Origin: Mytilus galloprovincialis
Lineage: Eukaryota; Mollusca; Bivalvia; Mytilida; Mytilidae
Assembly: GCF_965363235.1 (NCBI RefSeq)
Contig: NC_134846.1
Location: 30,514,218 to 30,578,217, forward strand
Length of the DNA stretch: 64,000 nt
Direction: 5' to 3'
Positions 1-11,687 of this stretch are shown piece after piece (positions within the stretch are counted from its first letter, which is position 1; each line of letters begins with the position of its first letter). A program made the translations under genes and the position numbers. Below the pieces are notes generated by a model, which had not been told where the DNA came from, made no database searches, and saw only the letters and a program-made list of their open reading frames with translations.

Positions 1-85
1 CAAATTAATAAGTCATTCATTTTAAATAGAAAATAATTTGTTCTTTTGGTCAATATTGAGTTTGTTGACGCTCTTTGATTTTATG

Positions 86-300
86 TAAAATTGAGAATGG
101 AAATGGGGAATGTGTCAAAGAGACAACAACCCGACCAAAATAAAAAAAACACAACAGCAGAAGGTCACCAACAGGTCTTCAATGTAGCGAGAAATTCCCG
201 CACCCGGAGGCGTCCTTCAGCTGGCCCCTAAACAAATATATACTAGTTCAGTGATAATGAACGCCATACTAATTTCCAAATTGTACACAATTTACTCGTG
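86..300 (+). repeat. Dispersed SINE-like repeat, family A
   Basis: It begins with the core AATGGGGAATGTGTCAAAG and continues through a CCCGCACCCGGAGGCGTCC segment to a part reading ACTAGTTCAGTGATAATG. The same ordered blocks recur in this window near 15237-15520, 48290-48560 (long copies), 1738-1802, 25403-25505 and, inverted, 38447-38499. I associate this family with Mytilus genomes. I see no ORF or clear polymerase III promoter in it, so calling it SINE-like rather than another non-autonomous element is a guess. Confidence 0.7.
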
Positions 301-718
301 GCAATTTCCTGCAAGGCATTTTGATATCTAATATAGAAGTATGAGTCAACTGACCAACTAAATGCAAATTGGGGACAAGCACAGAATATGAACCCTTCTC
401 TTAGTACTAGACCAAAAGGCTGAGTCGGAATTGTTTTGTTGTAGTTAAGAAGGTAAAGGTTCTCAAAGAGACATATACCCTATCCGGACATATTACTTTG
501 AGCCCGAGTTCTGTCTTATAAATAGTTGCTTTTATTTGGCGGCAAACAGCAAATATAAATTTCCGTATATTATACATGTTATACATATTAGACTTTCTGA
601 CTTAAGACCAAAAAAAGGCAGTTTGTAACTAGACGAATGACGATCTAGAGCATGATATCATATATAGATATGCATATAACGTAAGAAATTGTCTGCTTGT
701 CTTTTTCTTTTTTTTTTT

Positions 719-800
719 TTGGCAATGGCGTTGTCAGTTTATTTTCGATCTATGAATTTGACTGTTCCTCTGGTATCTTTCGCCTCTCTTTTTTTTTTTA
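719..800 (-). repeat. Fragment of dispersed repeat family B
   Basis: The plus strand reads GTCAGTTTATTTTCGATCTA followed by a segment matching the reverse complement of the block GATACCAGAGGGACAGTCAA found in the long copies at 23047-23600, 24722-24990 and 40090-40290. Further fragments in this orientation lie near 45575-45610 and 46805-46875. Confidence 0.6.
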
Positions 801-1737
801 AAAACCCACTAAAACAATATTGTATGGAATGTTTGAATTTAACGATATGGAATGGTAGGAAATTAAAATCGGGAATTTAGGTGATATAAAAATATTGATC
901 GTTATAAAGTTATCAATATTATATGGCGTATTTATTTAAGTAAGTTTGATTAGTGATTTAAAGTTAATACGGTGATTTTTGCATTTATTTTACAAATTGT
1001 CAATGATTGTGAAGTCGATGGTCAATCCTTTTTTATTTTTATCAGAACACTCATTAAGTTTGAACGCTTATACTATAATAGTTTGTACTCTATTTCGCAT
1101 TGTTTTTCGTAAATACCTACTACCACCTTACAAAACTCACATATTATTTATAGTTTGCGGTTTTTAATTTTGAATCACAAAGATACACTTTAATTTTTAA
1201 CCGACACTGACATCGCATGCATCAGGTGTCTTCAAATTACTCACCGTCCTTCCAATTTAAAAACTTATTTGCAAATTAAACAACACCTATATGAAGGTAG
1301 CCTGTATTTTTTTTTTTTTTTTTTTTTTATGGAACGAGCATTGTGTATTGTCTTTGTACTGTAAATCAATTGGTTGTTCCCCCTTGGTCGAAATTCTAGA
1401 AATGAAACACAAATGTTAATTTAAAAATGAATTGAAAACCCAACGCACAATTAGATGTACTCGCTTATACACATTCCTTTACAACATGTGGAAATTGAAC
1501 GTGTATTGTTGTCCCTTTGTCTTAATCTTTGAATTCATGTTTTATTAATTTGTACAATCCATGTTATAAACTCTCGATTCAGCATAATCTGCAAATTGAA
1601 AATTCAGTATGTGAATCCCGATGTATCGCCTGTACATAATTTTCATACTAGGATTATTTCTGTGAAAATAAATTGAGTTTTTGTGTAATCCAGAAATGCC
1701 AATTTTTTAATTTCATTGCAATTTACAAAAATGTTCA

Positions 1738-1802
1738 ATAAAATTGAGAAAAGAAATGGGGAATGTGTCAAAGCGACAACAACCCGACCATAAGGCAGGC
1801 AA
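1738..1802 (+). repeat. Fragment of dispersed repeat family A
   Basis: A short copy of the GGGGAATGTGTCAAAGCGAC block with the adjoining ACAACCCGACCAT segment. It is truncated on its 3' side compared with the copies at 86 and 48290. Confidence 0.7.
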
Positions 1803-4499
1803 CAAGTTCACATACGACATTTTAAAAGCAAACTATAAAAACAATAAATATTTGCAATTTCTTATTTGTGATGTTTTGATTGGTCTAACTGTATGCTGTT
1901 TTTGAAAAGCAAAGATTTTCTTCCGCCAAGACAATTTGTTTCACAAAATCGTTCAGTGACGATTTGAAATAAGCCTTTCTGCACAATTGACGATATTAAT
2001 TGTTCGTTAAGTTTACTTCTTAAACTTTGTTTTTAAACTTTAAGATAGTTGTATAATGTCGTTGGGAATCAAACACTTTTACATTTCTGTATTTATCTGT
2101 AAAAAAGGTGTTTATGTAATCCAGAAATGTCAAAGTTTTTATTTTACTGCCATTTACAAAAATATTCAAGACACATACGACATTTTGGACGCAAGCATTT
2201 CGACCAAATTTTCAAATCCTGTTTGTGAGATTTTTTTGTTGTTGGAAAATTAGTAATTACTACATTTTGGAAGCCAAGCAACACATTACTACGTCTGTTT
2301 CTTTGATATCGATAGAACAAATGAAAAAAACTCGAATTATTTCAGGTAAACATATTTAATTTCAGTACTGTAACGTTTGTTGTTTTGATAACGTGTTTGA
2401 TTTGTGCAGTGGTAATTCTTGTACGAGTCGTTCCTGGTTTCATTACTCAAAGTAGAATCCTATATCAAATTTCAAAAAAAATTTTACTTAGCAAAAAGTA
2501 AAATCACAAAAATACTGAACTGAGAGGAAATTCTAATCTTAACAACAAATAAAGCACAAAATCGCTATAAATTATCAGTTTTCGTACATTTTTCGAGAGT
2601 GAGACAATTGATATGACCTCCAGGATAGCTGATAGGCATTTCACTTCGATATAAATGTAAAGAGACATCTAAAACACCTGCAATAGTTTTCTCGGTCTGT
2701 TTGATTTCATATAATGGATAAAAAAACATCGTAAATTATCGTTTGCCGGCGGAAACCCGGTTGAAATAGATCAACAGAATCGAAGCTCTTTGTTAGAGAA
2801 GGCGATAAATGCTAACTGTATTGTTTACTATAGTAACAACTTTATGAAAAAACTAAATGAAAATTTTCTGTTCAATTACGAAGTATTTTATTTTAAAAAC
2901 ACCATTTGCATAAGTTTTCAATTTATCTATTACAAAGCTAAGCAGAACAATTAGATATCAAGTCGATTACATGGGTATCTATCAAGTTGGATGTAGAAAA
3001 TGCAAAACCTCCGATTTAAAAAAAGTATTACCACGATCAGAGAACATATCAATCTATTAGTTTAGTAATTTTCGTATCTGCCCTTCCATTATGTGACTCA
3101 AGAAAAATTCCCAAAAATGGGTAACCATTGTATCAAAAAGAGAAAATCGAGTGTACCTTTTTATGTTAGGGCGTGTTTAAGTTGAATATTTCGTCTTGTA
3201 AACGTATAAAGCAAGAGTATTTGATACATCATCTCGCTTCAGATTCTATCATTTTTATATATCAAGGCTACAGGTTGACTTTTTAACATAAGAAATTTAC
3301 AGTACTAAAAGATGAAATATATGGGTCAAGTGAAATACCTTTCTAATGAATCACAAAATCAGAGATGGTGTGTTCGAATGGCTAAGTTTTACTAAAAGTA
3401 CTTGACGACAGTCTTTTAAGTTTGATGGTAAACATGCATATCTTCAAAAAAACACAGTTGTGTGTGTGGGATAATTAGAGTTAATAGTCTTAATAGTCCA
3501 CTGAAAATATTCAGTCTGCCCTTCCACGAAATATTTAAATCGATTTTTTTTTAAATATTTATGAATTTCGAAAATTCCACCTGACAACCGATTAGACAAT
3601 AGTTTTAAGTTGACTCAATGCAGACAAGAACATTAACTGATGCTCATTAGCAAGTAGATACATTTGTCTTTTAAAATACAACTGACATATAAGGATCGTA
3701 ATGGTGCTATGTGGATAAATTTATCGGTTTTCAAGAGCTAAATTGGCAGCGCGTCATCCCTACAATGACTTCCATTTCTACGATTGTAAAAATAAACTGG
3801 CGTAATGGGGAGATAAATTTGACGAAGTAGAATCCTCACTGTTTGACTAGTACATGTATAAGAATAATTTTACGGGAAATTCGGTCCATTCAATCTATAA
3901 ATAATCCACAATGCTTTTCAATATAAAATGGTAGCGAACGGTATACATTTATTGCTTTGTGAAACCAGTTTTCTACTGAGAATTAATTTATTGGAATTTA
4001 TTATAAATGACTGTGAATGCCTACATTCATTATAATCAGCAATTTTCATATCAATTTTTCTTTCTTTGCATATTTTACAAAATTTAAAACAATAAGACAT
4101 TTATTTAATTTCAAAAAAAGATTGTTTCAGGTTTTTGGAGAAAAAGATAATTTGTTTTTGACCCTGAGAAAAAATTGCTAAAATTGAAAGAAAAAAAAAA
4201 TTTGTTTGGACAATAAATCCATAGCTTTTGGTCGGGCTTCCGAAAAGAGGGCTCATGGTATGCACACAAAGATAAACCTTGTTACAGTATACGAAACACA
4301 ACCTAGAAATTTAATCAAATTAGATGTGGTGTGGTTGCCAATGATATAACTATTCACCACAGTTGTACATGCAGTGGATGTAAGCAATCATAGGTATCCG
4401 TACAGCCTTCAACACACCGTATATTATGCTTCAAAAGGCCACCACGTGAAGGTGTGAAAAGATTCAAATGAGAAAACTAAAGGTCTAATTTATAACTAC

Positions 4500-4670
4500 A
4501 CGATTTACGACAAACAAATATGACACACATGAAACAACGGTACCATTGAACTACAGGCTCCTGGCTTGGGCGGGCACATAAAAAGATTGCAGATGGTGGT
4601 AGATGGATGGCGCTAAACCGTAACCTAGCCGCGAATTATAGTGTAACAGCATAACATAAGAAAAAAAGTT
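4500..4670 (+). repeat. Divergent dispersed repeat fragment
   Basis: The stretch with CAGGCTCCTGGCTTGGGC and a later TAGTGTAACAGCATAACATA resembles the distal part of family A (compare CAGAGGCTCCTGACTTGGGA near 15480). It ends just before the retroelement fossil. Confidence 0.45.
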
Positions 4671-4689
4671 TAAAAAAAACTGTACCCGT

Positions 4690-6657
4690 CATGAGTCCAC
4701 TGGAGTAGCATCCTACTTTCTAATGTTTGGAAAACACCCAAGACTACCCATCGACTTAGCGTTTGACCTACATAAAGATACTAAGTTACCAACAACTCAT
4801 TATGTAAAGGATCTACGAGACAGATTATCACATGCATGCCAACTTGCCGCTGAAGCATCAAAGATTGCACAAGCCAATCATAAGGAGGGTTAAGGTCTTC
4901 GTGTAAGAGGAGCAGCAGTACAGAAGGGAGATCGTGTACTTGTAAAGATTGTGGCTTTTGATGGCAAGCACAAACTATCCGATACATGGGAAGATACTCC
5001 ATATGTAGTCATTGACCAGCCGAATTTAGATATTCCTGTTTTCACAGTTGTCAAAGAGAACGGAAAAGGACGAACAAGGAATCTCCACAAGAATTTATTG
5101 CTACCTGTAGGGTATATCAGAGAAGAAGCACCAACTGTTATACCACAACCAGTTCCAAGACCAAGGACAAGCTTACAGATGACAATACCTGAACACCGGA
5201 CTACTTTAAGTGAATCCAGTGATGAGTCATCTGATGAATCAGTGGATTTTTTTTTAAGTAGACTATGTGCTGGAGAGGACAGTTGACAGTGAACCTACAT
5301 TCACTGATCAACCAGCTGTAGATGTAACAGAACCAGCACATCCTGCCTTCATTCCATTAGGGGACGCCCAGCCTGAGGGGAACTAAGGGCCAGAAATGGA
5401 GACAGCTTCAGGAAGCGTTTCATATATTGTTGAGGATGTTATTCCGCAGGAGGTTACACCTGTAGAACAGGAAGAGCAACCTCAGGAAACCAGATACGTC
5501 ACCGGTACCTGTCAGACGATCAACCACCAGCATGGATTTCTTCTGGTCTGTACGACATCGCAGCTATTGGGACTACCTCTGTTGGTCATACTAGTACCAT
5601 GGTATATTCGAAGCCAACAGCTGAGTGGCAAGAGAAGGCTTAGTATATAACATTTTTAGCTAGAACACCATTATTCTCAGGATTACAGCGAGAAGCAGCC
5701 TTAGTCATTCTGGATAAAGTGAACCACCATTAGTTTTAGGAATGACGGGACGTCATTTTATAGCTGGGAGGAATGTGTGGTAGAGCTATATTTTTTTATG
5801 TTTTATGTTAATTAAGATTTTATGTTATTAGAATATATACTGGATACATTCTATTTACAGTTATTATAATTTGTAGTCTTCTAGTTTATTCAGGTAGAAC
5901 ATTTCCGATTATTTATATCTTTTCTATTAGTCAGTACGATTTAGGCGGGAATCTTTTGTTTAACTATTCTTTGTTCTGGTCACTTGGCTAAAATATTTAT
6001 TTGAAGTGGTAGCCATTTTCTTCAGCTCTATTGGAAGTTGTTATATCTTTAATTTGGTATTGAAATAGTCTAGGACTTTCATATTCTTTAATAAGGTTAT
6101 ATTATTGAAACAGAATGTAAACTGATTCAAACCAATCAGTTGGTGAAAAGGCCTTTGCACTACATGTGAGGTATGTTTATATGTATACAGTTTGTCTTGT
6201 TCATGTTACTTTTATGTTGCTTTGCTTAAATGTATTGTCTTTTTTTGTGTAACTGTTGCAAAACGTAATGTCTTGTTTGCACTTACAATTGCGTGTTATT
6301 ATTATGTTAAACTCACTATTTTTGGTATGATACTACAAACGTAGCTATTTATTAGCTGTGAACTTAGTCTGTCGTTGCATATTTCACAATGCACTAAATA
6401 CAGAGAAATATAGAATGCACTCATTTAATACAGAATTCGGAATGGTGTAATATCGTTTTGTGTAGCTTGTAAAACTATTATTTTAAGGAGCAAAGATATC
6501 TACAGTTTTCTTCTATGCATATAGATATATTGATTTTATAGTAATTGATAATTACTACTTATTGAATTGTATGAGAATTATATTTTTATTATTTCAGGGT
6601 AATTTTTGTTAGAATATTAACATCAATTCTGATGAAATAAAGAACCTAAGACCTATC
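4690..6657 (+). mobile_element. Ty3/gypsy LTR retrotransposon fossil: integrase end plus one LTR
   Basis: A relic of an LTR retroelement. Frames between about 4720 and 5100 encode material typical of the C-terminal end of a Ty3/gypsy integrase, including the GPY/F-like stretch around DTWEDTPYVVI. Downstream is acidic, low-similarity tail sequence, then a purine-rich tract (GGGAGGAA) directly before what looks like a long terminal repeat of about 0.88 kb, from TGTGTGGTAG near 5774 to about 6657. An AATAAA lies near the end of that repeat. Gag, protease, RT and a 5' LTR are not recognisable in the window. The element is broken and incomplete, with several breaks. It looks old. Confidence 0.65.
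5774..6657 (+). repeat. Probable 3' LTR of the Ty3/gypsy fossil
   Basis: It starts with TG immediately after a polypurine-like tract, contains an AATAAA near 6637, and ends near CCTATCA. Boundaries are estimated, because the partner LTR is not in the window. Confidence 0.45.
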
Positions 6658-6659
6658 AA

Positions 6660-7770
6660 CGTGTTTTTGTTTATTATTTATTATTATCCATATGATCGCA
6701 TACTTATATAAACAAGTTTGTATGATTTAGATTAGTATGATTATTTTATTTTTGATAATTTTTAATTATATTCAATAGAAGGAACTATTTCAAAAGGCTG
6801 TAAAACAAGTAAAACCATGTGGAAATGAATCATTGAGCAATATTGTTTGGTTACATAAATATTCAAATACATGTATATCGGCGACTACTACCATACAAGG
6901 AAATATTTAAAGTATTTCATTCAGGATTAAAAAGTTATTAATAAAACTATCTAAATATCAATTTCCGTAATTGAGGAAATTATTATCAACACGTTTGCAA
7001 TTAATATTGACCGGTAATCAAACATGTGTTTTGTATCAATATTCTACTTAAAGTAAGTACCGATACATTCTTTAAGTCTCATAATTTATGATATAAATAT
7101 AACAAAATGGTTAATAATTGAAACCATAATTCTATGTAAAAACACTATCAGTCAGTAACATGTTTTCAAAACATAGTTGTTCTTTTTAATTTGATGCATT
7201 ATAGTAAACGAAATATCATATCTCTAAAAACGAATATCAAAACGTGATGATATTTTTACGACATAGGACATTTTTAAATTTTAAGAATGTAGTTAGGTGA
7301 TCTAAGGTAAAATTTAAGAAATCAAGAATTCAAAATTGATACTTTAAGCTGGAGGAGTATTAGTTAAGGATCAAAATAAGATAAGAATATTGATAGTTCA
7401 TGGCGCTCCTATTCGAGATATTTGATTTCTAAAATATGGCGGGGAAAATGCTGACTCGGACTTTTACCTTTTATTTGCATTAGTAATATTTGGGTCTCAA
7501 ATCAAAAGAAAGAAAATTAAGAATCTGCTTATTTTTTGTCAAATGACCTTTTTTGAGCTATTAAGTCTTATGTTAAAACATAAATAAGTGTTATGGGGCA
7601 TTTCTTTTTACCTTGTATCGAATGGAAAAACACTGAGGAGTCCGAACATTTTCCAAAATCGCACCTTAATACATCCTTAAGGTAATAAAATGGTAATAAA
7701 AAGATGGAAGTGTAATAAGAGCAATTAACTAGTCCTTGGAATTGAATAAATAGTAAATTTATGAATTCGT
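6660..7770. other. Intergenic AT-rich sequence
   Basis: No coding exon recognised. The stretch from about 7270 to 7700 has the look of old dispersed-repeat sequence, but I find no second copy in the window to prove it. Confidence 0.5.
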
Positions 7771-7777
7771 TCAATTT

Positions 7778-8107
7778 GTGTTAGTTAAATCATATACAGT
7801 ATTTTTATCATTTTTAAGTATCCATATCGTATTATTGTCAAATAAATATTTCACTTGGTGTTGTGAAAATATCGCAGCTTATACATGGTCGTGTTTTGAA
7901 AATGAAGATTACCAATTTACACATTTGGAAACAATCAACAAAGAAGATAGATATTCAGGAAAGCACGCGTATAACATGAACAATAAGATATACACAGTTT
8001 ATTTGGATGACGGAGCGCTGTCTACGTTTGAAGACTCTCGCTGCCAATTTGGTTTTACTCTTTGTACTTGCGTATTGCATTCTCCGGATTCTCCGGATTC
8101 TCACTGA
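7778..8107 (+). CDS. Possible exon or small gene for a cysteine-containing secreted protein (unrecognised)
   Basis: An open frame of 109 codons ending in TGA. There is no in-frame ATG at its beginning (it opens with GTG), but a possible splice acceptor (ATACAG) lies near 7798, so it may be a downstream exon. The predicted peptide starts with a hydrophobic stretch (FLSFLSIHIVLL). A compact region follows with W and C residues (WCCEN, YTWSCF), a charged middle (NKEDRYSGKHAYNMNNKIY) and a C-terminal CQFGFTLCTCV. Composition looks protein-like and unlike the random frames around it. I do not recognise the family. It could be a partial gene, a pseudogene or chance. Confidence 0.35.
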   Translation: MLVKSYTVFLSFLSIHIVLLSNKYFTWCCENIAAYTWSCFENEDYQFTHLETINKEDRYSGKHAYNMNNKIYTVYLDDGALSTFEDSRCQFGFTLCTCVLHSPDSPDSH

Positions 8108-8109
8108 GG

Positions 8110-8920
8110 TAACTTTATACGGAAAACATTTTTGATAACTGTTTGCTAGAGCAAACCATTAACAAAATGATATTTCTTCTAAATTTGCACAGATTAAAGC
8201 ATTTTCTCAAGACAAAAAGAAATGTATATAAGTTTTATGATATAAACTAGATTTTTGAGTAATAAAAAAATATGCAAAACTTTTTTTTTTTCAATTTGAA
8301 GTTTCATATGACTTTATGCGTTACTGACGAGCCGACCAAAATAATATCAAAATAAGATGGTCTCTTCTATTTTTACACATTTTTTGTGAACAATAACATG
8401 AACGGCACAATATTTTATACAACAAAAGCTAGTTTTCACAAAAAAGTCTCTACAGTGATGATCCATTTATATCTAGTGAATTCCGTGGTAACACCCAAGC
8501 ATTCCGGTTGCATTCATCAATATAATCGGGTCGAGATCATATGAATTTTAATATTAATTTGAATATATTTTATTGCAGAAGCAAACAAAATGCTATAGCA
8601 AAATAACATAATATACAATTACAATAATGACATATGGCCATGGCGGCTTTTTTTTCAAATATTTTTATCTCCTGCTTTTTCTGTTTCCTTCCCATTTTCA
8701 AGCAGTAACATACCCTCTTCTGCATAGCATGGAATTCAAACGTCATATTTGTCACGTAATGCTCATAAATAATAACGCTACATAATTACTGTAACATTTG
8801 TGTGCTCCTTACAAACAAACTGCATTTAACGATTTATGACCAATGATTTCTGATACCGATATTCCATATGTTTAAAGATCTTTCTAGTTCCTCTGTTTTT
8901 TATATTGATTAGACTGTTGG
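8110..8920. other. Intergenic AT-rich sequence
   Basis: Nothing supported: short T-rich and A-rich runs and no recognisable gene. Confidence 0.5.
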
Positions 8921-8924
8921 ATTT

Positions 8925-9110
8925 CCCGTTTGAATGGTTAACAGAATACTCTTTTGGAGCCCTTTATGGTTTGCTGTTTTGTGTGAGCCAAGACTCCGTG
9001 TTGAAGACCGTACCTTGACCTATAATGGTTTACTTTTATAAATTGTGACTTGGACGGAGAGTTCTCTTTGGCAATCATACCACATCTTCCTATATCTCTT
9101 TATCACAAAT
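8925..9110 (+). repeat. Dispersed repeat family C
   Basis: The ordered blocks GGAGCCCTTTATGGTTTGCT, CCAAGACTCCGTGTTGAAGA, ACCTATAATGGTTTAC and CATACCACATCTTCCTATAT recur, in part or whole, at 20155-20290, 36464-36535, 47475-47760, 49676-49740 and 55105-55190. This copy ends about 300 bp upstream of the TLR-A start codon. Confidence 0.7.
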
Positions 9111-9281
9111 TGATTAAGCGATACACACTGATCTTTTATCATACCGATTGTGTCATCTCCCAAATAATACAATATAACATGCGACAATTTCTCGGTCGCT
9201 ACATTCAGTCTAGCTCAGTTTTTGTTTGTCTTGTTATTTGTCTTTTCCTAATCAAGTTAAGCGATCTACAATAGCCTTTAT

Positions 9282-9289
9282 TGACGTCA
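9282..9289 (+). promoter_or_regulatory. Perfect CRE-type palindrome upstream of TLR-A
   Basis: The 8-bp TGACGTCA lies 131 bp upstream of the TLR-A ATG. It is the consensus for CREB/ATF factors. It sits in sequence that is probably intron, because the 5' leader appears to be spliced, so a promoter role is only a possibility. Confidence 0.25.
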
Positions 9290-9386
9290 ATGTGTTTGCA
9301 TTACATTTAATACTGCAAGTTTTGTACTCCACCATGTGTATACCAGATGGATAAGACATATGAATTGTGTTTTCTATATTATCTTT

Positions 9387-9389
9387 CAG
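9387..9389 (+). other. 3' splice site before the TLR-A coding exon
   Basis: A pyrimidine-rich tract ending in CAG, then GTAACTCTCATCAAAG and the start codon 23 nt downstream. TLR-C (AG at 60866-60867) and TLR-B (minus strand, 52630-52629) have equivalent acceptors 23 nt before their ATGG. The 5' untranslated exon itself was not located. Confidence 0.6.
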
Positions 9390-9412
9390 GTAACTCTCAT
9401 CAAAGAATCATA

Positions 9413-11509
9413 ATGGCAATGACCAATATTTGTTCGTTATTCAGTGTTCTTATACATATCACAAAACAAAAAGTAATACACTGTCCGGCTGAACTGTGTA
9501 AATGTACCTATGATGAAGCGATCTGCTCTGGTAAAAATCTTACTTATATTCCACGCTTTCCGAGAGGCGTTCAATCAGCAACTTTTTTAAATGGAGATAT
9601 TGGAACATTATCAAAGGAAAGTATTAAAAACCTAACTTTCAATGTTATCTTCGAACTTAAATTTATAAACAATTCTATAGTTCGACTTGATCCTGATGTA
9701 TTTTCTGCTTTCACGAGAATACGTGCATTGGGTATTTCATCTGAACCATCGTTGCTGGCGATAGATGTTATGAATGCATTTAAAAATATGAAAACCGCAT
9801 TTTTAAAGTCACTGACTTTGACTGGCAACGATTGGTCATTTCTTCCAGAAAACATGTTTTCGGCATTCAAAGGCAATTCTATTCGAAAGATTAATCTCAA
9901 CAGAAATAATCTTCAAATCTTAAATTTCGCGTGGTTTTCAAATATGACTAAATTTCAAAATCTACGATGCAGTTTTAATAAAATTTTAACAATTGTTCCA
10001 GAAAAAATTACCAGCCTGCAATATCTTTACTTAGACGGCAATGAAATTACAAAATTTCAAAAGTTTTGTTTAAATCATGGAAATAACAGCGCACTTCCAA
10101 ATTTAAGTTATTTATCTCTCAGCCAAAATAAAATTGGAAATCTTGGTCAATTTCGATGTTTTCCGATGCTCAAAACGTTAAAAATTGGTGACAATTGGAT
10201 CGGTAGAATTCACAGCAATACTTTTACAGAGTTAAAACAATTAACTTTTCTCAGTCTGCGAGCTATTGGAAAACAGTTGAAAAAAATTGAAGATGGAGCT
10301 TTTAACATACCGTCACTACAAAATTTATCCCTCCGAGATTGTCGTTTCCATTTTGAGAGTCTATCGGCGTCAGAGCAACGTAGTATGCTGTCAAGCTGCA
10401 ATAATTTAAATTACCTTGATCTTTGCGGGAATTTTTTAAATTTCATAATTTTACCAAGGATAATATCACCATTGAAAATGTTAAGATATCTGAACTTAGA
10501 AAACACTAGACTTGGCTATTTGCCTGCCAATGTATTTTTAGAAGTTCCAGCTATAGAAACGCTAATCATGAAAACAAATCGAATATACGGATGGAATACA
10601 GGTGTGTTTAATCAAATATCATCATTAACATATCTAGATTTATCCCATAATCTAATAAAGACTGTGAACAAATCATCTTTTCCGACTGCATTTCTTACAA
10701 ATTTGAAAAAAATAAATTTGGGTAAAAATCAATTTGCTTGTACTTGTGAACAGATATGGTTTGTTAATTGGTTACGGAGGACAAACATTACGCTGGTCGA
10801 CTATCCAATTCGTTATTATTGTACTACACCAGACAATTATAACGGACAATTGTTGAAAGATTACGAACCTTCTTTTTTGTCGTGCAACCCGATCTTTATG
10901 ATTTTAATTTCAATGTCTGCATGTCTTTGCATTTTAGTATCGATAATGATAGTTTTCTTGAAATGTAACACTAATATTAAGAATTTGTTATACCTTCTCA
11001 AAGTTAAACAGTTTAGGCGAAAAGGTTATCTTCCTATTTTGAATAGCGATGATTACGAATATCACGCTTTTGTCGTCTATTGTGATGAAAACCGAATATG
11101 GGTTCATAACGACTTTGTAAAAAAACTTGAAAATGAAGAGGGATTAAAGTTTTGCATTTTTCACAGAGACTTTGAGGTTGGAGAATCTGTCAGTGGAAAT
11201 GTTGATAAATACCTTAAAAAGTCGTGGAAGGTTGTTGTTATAATATCCAATGCATTTGCTAAAAGTGAATGGTGTCAATGGGAAGTCGATATAATTCAGG
11301 AGAGAAGACGTCAACAAGGCAGAAATGCACTTCTTTTAGTGATGCTTGAAAATGTCACCTCGAAAAACATGACAAGTCCCCTGCGTACTTTATTAGACAG
11401 TACCCCGCATCTGAGGTACACAAAAGGAATTGGAGAAAACTTATTTTGGACTGCAGTTACCGAAGATATTCGAAAAGCAGTTGGACAACCTCCGATTTCT
11501 GAATTATAG
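9413..11509 (+). CDS. Toll-like receptor, single LRRCT type (TLR-A)
   Basis: A 698-residue type I membrane pattern-recognition receptor. The ATG at 9413 is preferred over an upstream in-frame ATG at 9347, because a splice acceptor (CTTTCAG) ends at 9389 and paralogue TLR-C has the same acceptor-leader-ATGG arrangement. Residues 1 to about 20 are a weak signal peptide. An LRRNT follows (C24, C29, C31, C38), then a run of leucine-rich repeats to about residue 440, an LRRCT opening with CTCEQIWFVNWL at C443 and ending at C491, and a transmembrane helix at about 494-516. The TIR domain runs from about residue 548, with box 1 YHAFVVY, box 2 RDFEVGESV (R585-V593) and box 3 LFW. The BB-loop position that is proline in most TLRs is valine (V589). 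The coding region has no intron. An AATAAA lies at 11595. Ligand unknown; the expected role is MyD88-type signalling from the plasma membrane or endosome. Confidence 0.95.
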   Translation: MAMTNICSLFSVLIHITKQKVIHCPAELCKCTYDEAICSGKNLTYIPRFPRGVQSATFLNGDIGTLSKESIKNLTFNVIFELKFINNSIVRLDPDVFSAFTRIRALGISSEPSLLAIDVMNAFKNMKTAFLKSLTLTGNDWSFLPENMFSAFKGNSIRKINLNRNNLQILNFAWFSNMTKFQNLRCSFNKILTIVPEKITSLQYLYLDGNEITKFQKFCLNHGNNSALPNLSYLSLSQNKIGNLGQFRCFPMLKTLKIGDNWIGRIHSNTFTELKQLTFLSLRAIGKQLKKIEDGAFNIPSLQNLSLRDCRFHFESLSASEQRSMLSSCNNLNYLDLCGNFLNFIILPRIISPLKMLRYLNLENTRLGYLPANVFLEVPAIETLIMKTNRIYGWNTGVFNQISSLTYLDLSHNLIKTVNKSSFPTAFLTNLKKINLGKNQFACTCEQIWFVNWLRRTNITLVDYPIRYYCTTPDNYNGQLLKDYEPSFLSCNPIFMILISMSACLCILVSIMIVFLKCNTNIKNLLYLLKVKQFRRKGYLPILNSDDYEYHAFVVYCDENRIWVHNDFVKKLENEEGLKFCIFHRDFEVGESVSGNVDKYLKKSWKVVVIISNAFAKSEWCQWEVDIIQERRRQQGRNALLLVMLENVTSKNMTSPLRTLLDSTPHLRYTKGIGENLFWTAVTEDIRKAVGQPPISEL

Positions 11510-11594
11510 ATAACTCTTGGTTAGTTTCAGTAATTGTCAATGTATGTGTAGCTTTGGTTTGTTTTCAATTAATCTAACTACTTGCGTCGTGTTT

Positions 11595-11600
11595 AATAAA
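11595..11600 (+). terminator. Poly(A) signal of TLR-A
   Basis: AATAAA, 86 nt after the TLR-A stop codon, and the first such hexamer downstream of it. Assignment is by position only. Confidence 0.45.
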
Positions 11601-11687
11601 TGGACAAACATGATTTTATCAGTATTTATATATAATCATTGTGTGATCATTACTTATATTCGTTTTTGTATTTCTACATTTATAATT

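Larger units (their letters stand above)
1..4500. other. Intergenic region, repeat-rich, no gene seen
   Basis: AT-rich sequence with only short random open frames, several of them starting at TTG or GTG. It contains dispersed-repeat pieces (entries at 86, 719 and 1738), homopolymer T runs near 708-720 and 1308-1328, and otherwise no coding signal, RNA gene or clear regulatory structure that I can support. Confidence 0.6.

Noticed and set aside
4781-5286. Host gene in the open frames near 5 kb
   Set aside because: The protein matches an integrase C-terminal end, and the region is followed by an LTR-like repeat, so it is a retroelement fossil.
9347-9412. Upstream in-frame ATG for TLR-A (22 extra residues)
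   Set aside because: It lies across a strong CAG acceptor at 9387-9389 that is conserved in the two paralogues. The next ATG gives the same N-terminal length as TLR-C.
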